Assembly (NCBI GenBank): GCA_023259315.1
Contig: JAHFQL010000021.1
Coordinates: forward strand, 1-14,220
DNA: 14,220 nt
Source of the DNA: Candidatus Woesearchaeota archaeon
Lineage (GTDB): Archaea > Nanoarchaeota > Nanoarchaeia > Woesearchaeales > GW2011-AR4
Direction: 5' to 3'
In this document: piece after piece, positions 1 through 5,586 of the stretch
Layout: each line of letters opens with the position of its first letter
Position numbering within the stretch: position 1 is the stretch's first letter
Notes under the pieces: generated by a model
Told to the model about the DNA's origin: nothing
Databases searched by the model: none
What the model saw: only the letters and a program-made list of their open reading frames with translations
Program-made: the position numbers and the translations under genes

Positions 1-156
1 GGAGATGCTTTAAGTGCTTACACAGTTGTTGGGAGAAGGGCAGAGATAGCAACAAAAGTATTGTGCCACAATCTTTGGATACGATTAAAAATTTTAATTG
101 ATGAACTTTTCAATAACGCCACTTTTCCAAAAGATTTATATAGTAGTTATATATAA
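1..156 (+). CDS. Transposase C-terminal end (partial, 5' end outside window)
   Basis: Frame 1 is open from the first base to TAA at 154-156 and gives 51 residues. The stretch around EIATKVLCHNLWIRL resembles the last helix of DDE transposases, where a Gly-Asp near the start, a conserved Glu and a 'K-LCHNL' motif precede a short hydrophobic tail. This is recognition from family memory on a short piece, so the IS family (IS4/IS5/IS1182-like) cannot be fixed. The 5' part and catalytic residues lie outside the window. If correct, an insertion element or its remnant ends just before the regulator gene, and its right terminal repeat could lie in 157-260, although none was identified. Confidence is moderate because only 51 residues can be read. 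Confidence 0.5.
   Translation, partial: GDALSAYTVVGRRAEIATKVLCHNLWIRLKILIDELFNNATFPKDLYSSYI
135..142 (+). promoter_or_regulatory. TATA-like box upstream of the TrmB-type regulator
   Basis: TTTATATA, preceded by A-rich sequence (possible BRE), lies inside the last codons of the transposase frame. Initiation about 26 bases downstream would fall near 165, giving a leader of about 125 bases before the ATG at 292. Other candidates exist: another AT-rich match at 149-158, and a weaker T-rich box near 250-256 that would give a leader of only about 13 bases. Confidence 0.45.
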
Positions 157-169
157 TATGTAATAACTA

Positions 170-221
170 ATCAGTCATAATAAAGTTTTATCATTTTATG
201 ATGAAATTACCACTAACTGAT
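170..221 (+). promoter_or_regulatory. Nested inverted repeat in the upstream region of the TrmB-type gene
   Basis: Two inverted repeats share one centre near 196. The inner one pairs 184-194 with 198-208 (core ATCAT-TTT-ATGAT; 11 pairs in RNA if two G-U pairs are allowed). The outer one pairs ATCAGT at 170-175 with ACTGAT at 216-221. They could form an RNA stem with an internal loop in a long leader, or be a two-fold symmetric protein binding site. The sequence alone does not decide between these. Confidence 0.5.
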
Positions 222-257
222 AAAAAATAACAACATTTTAATAGTAGTGATTTTTAT

Positions 258-280
258 CCCCTTTTCAATAATAAAAGGGG
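258..280 (+). promoter_or_regulatory. Hairpin overlapping the ribosome binding site of the TrmB-type gene
   Basis: CCCCTTTT at 258-265 is a perfect complement of AAAAGGGG at 273-280 with a 7-base loop. The G-run continues as GGTG to 284, and this G-rich block is the only Shine-Dalgarno-like sequence before the ATG at 292 (7-base spacing). In a transcript starting upstream, this stem would hide much of the ribosome binding site. If transcription starts near 279 instead, the same repeat would be a DNA operator between the TATA box and the start site. Confidence 0.55.
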
Positions 281-291
281 GGTGTGTTTAG

Positions 292-1110
292 ATGATAGTT
301 AAAGAAGAATTTTTAAGCAAATTAAGAAGGTTTTTCAACCTTAATCTGTATGAAGTTAAAATATGGACTGCTCTTTTGAGCAGGGGCGTTTCCACAGCTG
401 GCGAGTTAAGCGACATAGCAAATGTCCCACGAAGCAGAAGCTACGATGTTCTTGAGTCTCTTGAAAAGAAAGGTTTTGTTATAATGAAGCTCGGAAAGCC
501 GATAAAATACATTGCTGTTCCTCCAAAGGAAGTTGTTGAAAGGGTCAAGAAAAATGTCCAGGAGCATGCAAAAGATGAGTTGAAAAAATTGACTGACTTG
601 AAGAATACTGAGGTGATAAACGAACTGAGCGTTTTGCACACACAAGGTGTTGAACTTGTTGAGCCTGCTGATTTATCAGGATCATTAAGGGGAAGGCATA
701 ATTTGTATAATCATCTTGAATTGACAATCAGGAATGCGGAAGAGTCTGTGACTTTAATGACAACATCCCAAGGATTTATCAGGAAAGTTGAAGGATTAAA
801 GCCTACATTCGAGAAATTAAAGAAAAGGGGAGTAAAGATAAGGATTGCTGCCCCTATCACGAAGGAAGCTGCTGCTGCTTTGAAAGACATACAAGGAATT
901 GCGGAGGTTAGGCACACAGACAACAAGGCAAGATTCTGCATTGTTGACGGCAAGGAAATAATATTCATGGTGCTTGACGACAGCGAGGTGCACCCAACAT
1001 ATGATGTTGGAATCTGGGTCAATACTCCGTTCTTTGCAAGCGCTCTGGAAAATCTGTTTGAGCTTGCATGGAAAAACATGAAGCCTGCAACAGAAGTTGT
1101 AAAGAGATAA
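292..1110 (+). CDS. TrmB-family transcriptional regulator
   Basis: Predicted DNA-binding regulator of 272 residues. Residues 10-85 match the TrmB winged helix-turn-helix (N-L-x-x-Y-E-V-K-I-W-x-A-L-L; recognition helix about 44-61, 'VPRSRSYDVLESLEKKGFV'), followed by a short coiled linker (about 83-105). Residues 125-262 look like the TrmB C-terminal PLD-like domain, which in characterised relatives binds sugars. TrmB proteins in Thermococcales repress or activate sugar uptake and glycolytic genes; the effector here is unknown. The ATG at 292 is chosen because the G-rich ribosome binding site ends 7 bases upstream. The downstream neighbours include transketolase and transaldolase, so control of pentose phosphate genes is a reasonable inference. 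Self-regulation is possible given the inverted repeats upstream. Family assignment is strong; the target is unproven. Confidence 0.88.
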   Translation: MIVKEEFLSKLRRFFNLNLYEVKIWTALLSRGVSTAGELSDIANVPRSRSYDVLESLEKKGFVIMKLGKPIKYIAVPPKEVVERVKKNVQEHAKDELKKLTDLKNTEVINELSVLHTQGVELVEPADLSGSLRGRHNLYNHLELTIRNAEESVTLMTTSQGFIRKVEGLKPTFEKLKKRGVKIRIAAPITKEAAAALKDIQGIAEVRHTDNKARFCIVDGKEIIFMVLDDSEVHPTYDVGIWVNTPFFASALENLFELAWKNMKPATEVVKR

Positions 1111-1112
1111 AG

Positions 1113-1137
1113 TTATTTCTTTTTTATTTATTATTTC
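1113..1137 (+). terminator. T-rich putative terminator after the TrmB-type gene
   Basis: Immediately after the stop codon the plus strand becomes T-rich (TTTCTTTTTTATTTATTATT), the usual form of archaeal intrinsic termination, with no clear stem. A new promoter for the next gene starts just after it, which supports a transcript boundary here. Confidence 0.45.
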
Positions 1138-1145
1138 CCATATAA

Positions 1146-1153
1146 TTTAAATA
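1146..1153 (+). promoter_or_regulatory. TATA box for the SecD-like domain protein
   Basis: TTTAAATA is centred about 26.5 bases before the ATG at 1176, the spacing expected for a leaderless archaeal transcript. It supports 1176 over the in-frame TTG at 1164. Confidence 0.55.
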
Positions 1154-1175
1154 AACTTCTTAATTGCCTTGCATA

Positions 1176-1709
1176 ATGCCAAGCAAAAAACTATTTTTGA
1201 TTTTGCTGTTGATTTTTATAGCGGACTGCAGTACTAGCACAAAAATCTACAAGGTTGATTATAAAGGCAAGATGCCTCAAGGCACTTTCAAAGCTACAAT
1301 AGGCAATGCCACAATATTCACCAATGGCCCTGATGTTCTTGAAGTTAGCGTAAAAAGCAAGCCTGAATTTTTCTGCTATTCTGTAAATAAAAATGTATTA
1401 TGCAATTTTGACATAGACGTAAAAGTAAGCCAATCTGCTGCAGAAAAGTATTTTCAATTGACCCAAAAATTGAGAGAGATTGCTATGAAATATGCAAGAA
1501 GCAGGAGCATTTTGCCTGATAAATTAAGTTATTATATTAGGGGCAATCTTGAAAATGAAAATGTCATCTTGATTAGCGAATTAAAGAATCAAACTGCAGA
1601 TATTTTGCCAATATCTATAGTGGGGAATGGTACGACAGAAGAGGCTGCCAAAGACAATGCAATCAAAAAATCAAAAGAAATCTTAGATATACTCACAGAC
1701 AAGGCCTAA
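1176..1709 (+). CDS. Secreted protein resembling the extracellular domain of archaeal SecD
   Basis: A 177-residue protein. An N-terminal signal-like segment (Lys4-Lys5, then hydrophobic 6-16) ends at Ala16-Asp17-Cys18, a possible but atypical lipobox because Asp precedes Cys. The rest is polar and probably outside the membrane. Several stretches recall the first extracellular domain of archaeal SecD: NATIFTNGPDVLEV at about 44-57, Cys67 and Cys76 flanking a short loop, the 'VSQSAAEKYFQLTQKL' helix near 84-99, and the glycine-rich 'VGNGTTEEAAKDN' segment near 149-161 followed by a helix ending in ILDIL. The SecD transmembrane helices are absent, so this is not a full translocase subunit. It is monocistronic by its own promoter. 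The SecD link is from memory of the family and is moderately secure; a general lipoprotein of unknown role is the alternative. Confidence 0.55.
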   Translation: MPSKKLFLILLLIFIADCSTSTKIYKVDYKGKMPQGTFKATIGNATIFTNGPDVLEVSVKSKPEFFCYSVNKNVLCNFDIDVKVSQSAAEKYFQLTQKLREIAMKYARSRSILPDKLSYYIRGNLENENVILISELKNQTADILPISIVGNGTTEEAAKDNAIKKSKEILDILTDKA

Positions 1710-1723
1710 AAAATTATGCAAAG

Positions 1724-1731
1724 ATATAAAA
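1724..1731 (+). promoter_or_regulatory. TATA box for the transketolase cluster
   Basis: ATATAAAA is centred about 31 bases before the ATG at 1759, predicting a start site about 5 bases upstream of the coding sequence. It probably drives the four-gene run 1759-4349. Confidence 0.55.
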
Positions 1732-1758
1732 GCAACTAATTCTTACAAAATCAATAAA

Positions 1759-2604
1759 ATGCCTAGTAATAATTTCATTTTAGACTTGAAGCAGAAAGCA
1801 AAAGAATTGAGAAAGGATATCCTAACTTTGATTTACAATGCTCAGTCAGGGCACCCTGGCGGCTCTTTAAGCGCGATTGATATTCTTGTTGGATTGTATT
1901 ATTATAAATTAAGAATAAACCCGAAAGATCCCTTGTGGGAAGATAGAGACAGGTTTGTATTGAGCAAGGGTCATTGCAGCCCTGCAATTTATGCTGTTTT
2001 GGCTGATAAGGGTTTTTTTCCAAGACTCGAGCTTGAGGGATACAGGAAAATAAACAGGATGCTGCAAGGGCATCCTGAATTAAGCACGCCTGGAATAGAT
2101 TTTGCCGGTGGCGCTCTTGGCCAGGGAATTTGCTTTGCTGTTGGAATCGCTCTTGCGTGCAGGCTTGACAAAAAAAAATGCAACGCTTATGCAATGATAG
2201 GTGATGGTGAATCACAGGAAGGTACTGTGTGGGAAGCTTCAATGGCTGCCGCTTTCTATAAATTGGACAACCTGATTGTGATTCTTGACAAAAACCAAGT
2301 CCAGCAAACAGGAAAAACAGTAGATATCATGGACATTGGCGATGTTTCAGCAAAATGGAAGGCTTTCGGCTTTAATGTCATTGAGATAAACGGGCATGAC
2401 ATGAATCAGATTATTACTGCGCTTGACAAATCTTCAAAATTAAAGAACAAGAAACCAACAATAATAATTTCCAATACTATCAAAGGCAAAGGCATTTCAT
2501 TTATGGAATTAAACCATAAATTCCATGGAAAAGCGCCTAATGATGAAGAATACAAGAAAGCAATGGAAGAAATTGAAAAAATCAATATTAAAAAGTTTAA
2601 ATAA
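1759..2604 (+). CDS. Transketolase, N-terminal (thiamine diphosphate-binding) subunit
   Basis: First half of a split transketolase, which moves two-carbon units between sugar phosphates in the non-oxidative pentose phosphate pathway; it should act in the cytoplasm as a heteromer with the subunit at 2980. The 281 residues carry the expected signatures: GHPGG at 31-35, KGH at 70-72, GHPE at 104-107, and the cofactor/metal motif from GDG at 148-150 through Asn179. KGKG at 242-245 and His256 follow. The length fits the stand-alone N-terminal subunits of archaea and some bacteria. The ATG at 1759 follows a TATA box closely with no Shine-Dalgarno sequence. The next gene starts 2 bases after its stop, which indicates one transcript. 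Assignment is firm. Confidence 0.95.
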   Translation: MPSNNFILDLKQKAKELRKDILTLIYNAQSGHPGGSLSAIDILVGLYYYKLRINPKDPLWEDRDRFVLSKGHCSPAIYAVLADKGFFPRLELEGYRKINRMLQGHPELSTPGIDFAGGALGQGICFAVGIALACRLDKKKCNAYAMIGDGESQEGTVWEASMAAAFYKLDNLIVILDKNQVQQTGKTVDIMDIGDVSAKWKAFGFNVIEINGHDMNQIITALDKSSKLKNKKPTIIISNTIKGKGISFMELNHKFHGKAPNDEEYKKAMEEIEKINIKKFK

Positions 2605-2606
2605 TC

Positions 2607-2951
2607 ATGTATAATAAATATTTAGATAAGTTGAAAAATCTATTAAAACGTACACACCAAAGGCTCTCTATCACCCACAAGTTGGAATTTCAAAATTGTT
2701 TTGGCGCAGTCACCGGTTATGTAAATGGAAATATATTTATTTCATGCGGCAAGTTTGGTGTGGCACTTAAACTTCCACCAGAAACCCTTGCTGGACTCTT
2801 TAGAGAAAAAGGTGTCTTGCATCTAAAATATTTCCCAAATGGGCATATAAAAAAGGAATATGCTATCATCCCTCAAAGAATTATAGATAAAAAATATCAT
2901 TTTAAAAGGCTTTTAGACAAAAGTATAAAGTACTCATTAATAAAGAAATAA
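2607..2951 (+). CDS. TfoX N-terminal-domain family protein
   Basis: A 114-residue protein that matches the small TfoX N-terminal domain family. The diagnostic features are a short helical N terminus with Phe/Cys-Phe-Gly at 28-33, the strand-turn-strand 'GYVNGNIFISCGKFGVALKL' at 37-56, Pro-rich 'LPPE', and 'EYAIIP' at 84-89, followed by a C-terminal helix (about 96-112) of the 'LLDKSIKYS' type. TfoX in gamma-proteobacteria regulates competence, but solo N-domain proteins are widespread and their biochemical role is unknown. The C-terminal TfoX domain is absent. The start lies 2 bases after the transketolase N-subunit stop and the gene ends 28 bases before the C-subunit, so it is almost certainly co-transcribed and made alongside the enzyme halves. 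No function is assigned. Confidence 0.75.
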   Translation: MYNKYLDKLKNLLKRTHQRLSITHKLEFQNCFGAVTGYVNGNIFISCGKFGVALKLPPETLAGLFREKGVLHLKYFPNGHIKKEYAIIPQRIIDKKYHFKRLLDKSIKYSLIKK

Positions 2952-2979
2952 CATTGAAATAAAATAAATAAAACCAAAA

Positions 2980-3918
2980 ATGGAAGCACAAAAATCTGCG
3001 ACAAGAGATGGATATGGAAAAGCTCTGCTTGAATTAGGTAAGCAGAATAAGAATATTGTAGCACTGGATGCCGACTTGAGCGACAGCACAAGAAGCGAGT
3101 ACTTTGCGAAATCTTTTCCTGACAGATTTTTCTCCATGGGTATTGCCGAGCAGAACATGATTGGGACTGCTGCTGGATTTGCATTCTCTGGAAAAATTGT
3201 ATATGCTAGCACTTTTGCAATATTCAGCGAGCGGGCTTATGAATTTGTAAGGAATATTATTTCGAGAAACAAATTGAATGTTAAGATTGCTGGCTCCCAT
3301 GCTGGTATTTTTACAGGAGAGGATGGAAAATCCGCTCAAGCGATAGAGGATATTGCTGTTTACAGAGCTTTGCCAAACATGGTGGTATTGCAGCCTTGTG
3401 ACTCTATTGAAGCAGAGAAAATTGTATTTGCCCTAGCGGATTACAAGGGGCCTTCTTACATGAGGATGCACAGAAATCCTGTTCCCATAATCCATAGCTC
3501 AAATTATAAATTTGAAATTGGGAAAGGAGAAATCTTGAGAGATGGTAAAGATGCCGTGATTTTTGCAACTGGCACTTTGGTGCACGAATCGTTAAAGGCT
3601 GCTCAAATCTTGAAGAATGAAGGAATTGAAACTTATGTTGTTAATATATCAACGATAAAGCCTATTGACGAAAAAATGGTTATTGACTTGGCTAAAAAAA
3701 CGAACTGTGTTGTGACAGCAGAAGACCATAATGTGATTGGCGGCTTGGGAAGCGCTGTTGCAGAAGTTTTATCGGAGAATTGCCCATGCATGATGAAAAG
3801 GATTGGTCTGCAGGACAGGTATGCGGAATCCGGCAAGCCAAATGAATTATACAAAAAATATGGATTAGATGCAGAGTCTATTGCTGAAGAAGTAATGAAA
3901 TTAGTCAAGAAGAAATAA
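2980..3918 (+). CDS. Transketolase, C-terminal (pyrimidine-binding) subunit
   Basis: Second half of the split transketolase, 312 residues. Residues 5-165 form the pyrimidine-binding domain, with the cofactor-activating Glu57 in GIAEQNM (54-60). Residues 190-305 form the C-terminal domain (GTLVHESLKAA at 198-208; EDHNVIGGLG at about 249-258). The enzyme needs the N-terminal subunit at 1759. One oddity: the loop usually written GEDG-x-(S/T)-H-Q reads GEDGKSAQ at 113-120, with Ala119 where transketolases normally have a substrate-contacting His. The reading frame and flanking motif ('AIEDIA') are intact, so this is not a frameshift. The ATG at 2980 is the first Met of the conserved N-terminus. 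Two bases separate its stop from the next gene. Family assignment is firm; full transketolase activity is less certain because of Ala119. Confidence 0.93.
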   Translation: MEAQKSATRDGYGKALLELGKQNKNIVALDADLSDSTRSEYFAKSFPDRFFSMGIAEQNMIGTAAGFAFSGKIVYASTFAIFSERAYEFVRNIISRNKLNVKIAGSHAGIFTGEDGKSAQAIEDIAVYRALPNMVVLQPCDSIEAEKIVFALADYKGPSYMRMHRNPVPIIHSSNYKFEIGKGEILRDGKDAVIFATGTLVHESLKAAQILKNEGIETYVVNISTIKPIDEKMVIDLAKKTNCVVTAEDHNVIGGLGSAVAEVLSENCPCMMKRIGLQDRYAESGKPNELYKKYGLDAESIAEEVMKLVKKK

Positions 3919-3920
3919 AA

Positions 3921-4349
3921 ATGCAAAATTGGGTTGTTTATGGATTATTTGCAGCTTTCTTTTTCGCACTAAATACTATATTATACAAAGCTGCACAGCA
4001 AAAAGGGAATTTTTCGCCGTATTATGGCATTCTTATGTTTTCAATTGGAATAATAATTGCTGCAGGCGCATTCTTTTTATTTAAACCGAGTTTCGAGTTT
4101 GAGTGGAAATCAAGCGGCTTGGCAATAGTTGCTGGGGCTGTTTGGGCTGTCGGGATGATTGCTGTTGCTATAGCGATTTCGCAGAAGGCTGATGTTGCAA
4201 GGCTTGCGCCTATTTATAATATAAACACCATATTGGCTGTTTTGATGGGCATAATATTTTTGAAGGAAATACCGGATACATCACAGATGATAAGGGTCAT
4301 AGCAGGCGCTGTGCTGATTGTTATAGGAGCTATTTTGGTGAGTATATAA
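3921..4349 (+). CDS. EamA-type (drug/metabolite transporter) half-size membrane protein
   Basis: A 142-residue membrane protein with five predicted helices: about 4-24, 35-54, 66-86, 93-114 and 122-142. The closing segment IRVIAGAVLIVIGAILV and the preceding 'FLKEIPD' turn are typical of one EamA repeat. Full-length EamA transporters have two such repeats (ten helices), so this protein probably works as a dimer; substrates in the superfamily include metabolites, sugars and amino acids. It begins 2 bases after the transketolase C-subunit stop and should share its transcript, so a link to sugar metabolism is reasonable, but no substrate can be named. Whether a second half is encoded elsewhere cannot be seen. 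Confidence 0.8.
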   Translation: MQNWVVYGLFAAFFFALNTILYKAAQQKGNFSPYYGILMFSIGIIIAAGAFFLFKPSFEFEWKSSGLAIVAGAVWAVGMIAVAIAISQKADVARLAPIYNINTILAVLMGIIFLKEIPDTSQMIRVIAGAVLIVIGAILVSI

Positions 4350-4364
4350 TTAATTATTAGAAAA

Positions 4365-4372
4365 ATATTTAT
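4365..4372 (+). promoter_or_regulatory. TATA box for the 147-residue hypothetical gene
   Basis: ATATTTAT is centred about 27.5 bases before the ATG at 4396, consistent with a leaderless transcript separate from the transketolase cluster. Confidence 0.5.
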
Positions 4373-4395
4373 GTTAGTTATAGAACAAGTGCTTT

Positions 4396-4839
4396 ATGTT
4401 TTTAAGTTTTGGCAGAAAGGTTGGAATCCAGATAAGATTCAATGGTCAGGATATAGAAGAAGTGAAGCGCCTGATAGAAAATATTTATCATAGTTTGGAT
4501 TCTGATGTTCCGCAAAATTTGTTGTCTGCAGTGGAAGATGCGACAGCAGCTGCGTTCAAACTTAATGATAAGCAGGTGCACACTTTTGCCGATGAAGAGT
4601 CTATTTTTAAGAAATTTGCAACACTATTTTCAGTGGCTGATAGTTTTATAGGGTTAAACAAGAACGATAAGCGCATGCAAGAATTGGGGATAAATCTCGT
4701 TTATTTGGCTAATATTCTAGATGATATAATTAAAAGAGTCATCCGAGAAGAAACTATTTTTATTCAGAATTTAGTTCTATTTCGGAAGAGTATGACTAAA
4801 AGAGTGACAAATTTGGATCGCCGTAAATATGCTGCTTAG
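4396..4839 (+). CDS. Hypothetical protein, unrecognised, helical
   Basis: No family was recognised for this 147-residue protein. It has a short basic N-terminus with a beta-like stretch (KVGIQIRF at about 8-15), then appears mostly alpha-helical: amphipathic segments at about 19-35, 40-60, 66-85 and 91-125, and a basic C-terminal end rich in Arg and Lys (about 129-145). There are no Cys residues, no signal peptide and no membrane helix, so it should be a soluble cytoplasmic protein. The segment ATAAAFKLND resembles no catalytic motif I know. The gene is supported as real by a TATA box at leaderless spacing and by an uninterrupted frame in a compact plus-strand run between the EamA-type and transaldolase genes. 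No Shine-Dalgarno sequence precedes it. Confidence 0.65.
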   Translation: MFLSFGRKVGIQIRFNGQDIEEVKRLIENIYHSLDSDVPQNLLSAVEDATAAAFKLNDKQVHTFADEESIFKKFATLFSVADSFIGLNKNDKRMQELGINLVYLANILDDIIKRVIREETIFIQNLVLFRKSMTKRVTNLDRRKYAA

Positions 4840-4889
4840 AAACAACCAAATTTGATGTTCTGTCATCTATGTCTTAATAAGGGAAAAGG

Positions 4890-4897
4890 TTAAAAAT
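4890..4897 (+). promoter_or_regulatory. TATA box for the transaldolase gene
   Basis: TTAAAAAT with an upstream purine-rich GGGAAAAGG places initiation near 4919-4921. That is downstream of the ATG at 4914 but upstream of the ATG at 4932, so this box decides the start codon in favour of 4932. Confidence 0.5.
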
Positions 4898-4931
4898 AGA
4901 TATTCATTACTATATGCTAGGTGGAATTGAT

Positions 4932-5582
4932 ATGCAGATTTTTATTGACAGTGCAGAAGTTTCAGAGATAAAAAAAGCTGCGGATGCTGGATTGTGCGAT
5001 GGAGTTACTACAAATCCGACTCTTATAATGAAAGCCGGCAGAAATTATGATGAAACTCTGAAAGAAATCTGTTCAATTGTCAAAGGACCAGTAAGCGCAG
5101 AAACTGTTTCTACGAATGCAGACGGAATGGTAAAGGAAGGGATTGCATTTTCCAAAATTGCCAAAAATATTGTTGTAAAAGTCCCGATGACAGTTGAAGG
5201 GATGAAAGCGTGCCAGAGACTGACAAAGCAGGGAATCAAAGTGAATGTTACATTATGTTTTTCCGCAAACCAGGCTTTATTGGCTGCAAAATCAGGTGCT
5301 TTTATTATAAGCCCGTTTGTTGGGCGCTTGGATGATATTGGAGAAACTGGAATGTGGTTGATTAGGGATATAAAAACAATTTATGATAATTACAAATTCA
5401 AAACACAGATTTTAGTTGCATCCGTAAGAAACCCAATTCATGTTCTTGAGGCTGCAAAGATAGGAGCACACATTGCAACAGTTCCTTATACTGTTTTCGA
5501 GCAATTATTTAGGCATTCCTTGACTGATGTTGGAATTAAAAAATTTCTTGAAGACTGGGAGAAAGTTCCGAAGAAGAAATAA
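4932..5582 (+). CDS. tal: Transaldolase, TalC/fructose-6-phosphate aldolase subfamily
   Basis: A 216-residue class I aldolase that should transfer dihydroxyacetone units in the non-oxidative pentose phosphate pathway, complementing the split transketolase. Visible residues include Asp6 (FIDSAEV), Asn28 in TTNPT, Glu57 in SAETV, the Schiff-base Lys83 in VVKVP, and NVTLCFS at 105-111. [11 protein letters not shown] lies at 127-137. Phe129 stands where fructose-6-phosphate aldolases have Tyr; in the studied enzymes Phe goes with transaldolase activity, so transaldolase is the better call. The ATG at 4932 is preferred over 4914: AGGTGG at 4919-4924 gives a Shine-Dalgarno sequence 7 bases upstream, and the protein then begins exactly where family members do. 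It ends 4 bases before the stop of the convergent minus-strand gene. Confidence 0.92.
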   Translation: MQIFIDSAEVSEIKKAADAGLCDGVTTNPTLIMKAGRNYDETLKEICSIVKGPVSAETVSTNADGMVKEGIAFSKIAKNIVVKVPMTVEGMKACQRLTKQGIKVNVTLCFSANQALLAAKSGAFIISPFVGRLDDIGETGMWLIRDIKTIYDNYKFKTQILVASVRNPIHVLEAAKIGAHIATVPYTVFEQLFRHSLTDVGIKKFLEDWEKVPKKK

Positions 5583-5586
5583 AAAT

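Noticed and set aside
711..1079. Minus-strand frame of 122 codons inside the TrmB-type gene
   Set aside because: Antisense shadow of a gene with clear domains; no promoter or family match.
1775..2242. Minus-strand frame of 155 codons inside transketolase
   Set aside because: Antisense shadow; the plus-strand frame has all transketolase motifs.
4914..4931. Upstream ATG as the transaldolase start
   Set aside because: It precedes the start site predicted from the TATA box and adds six residues absent from the family; AGGTGG fits the ATG at 4932.
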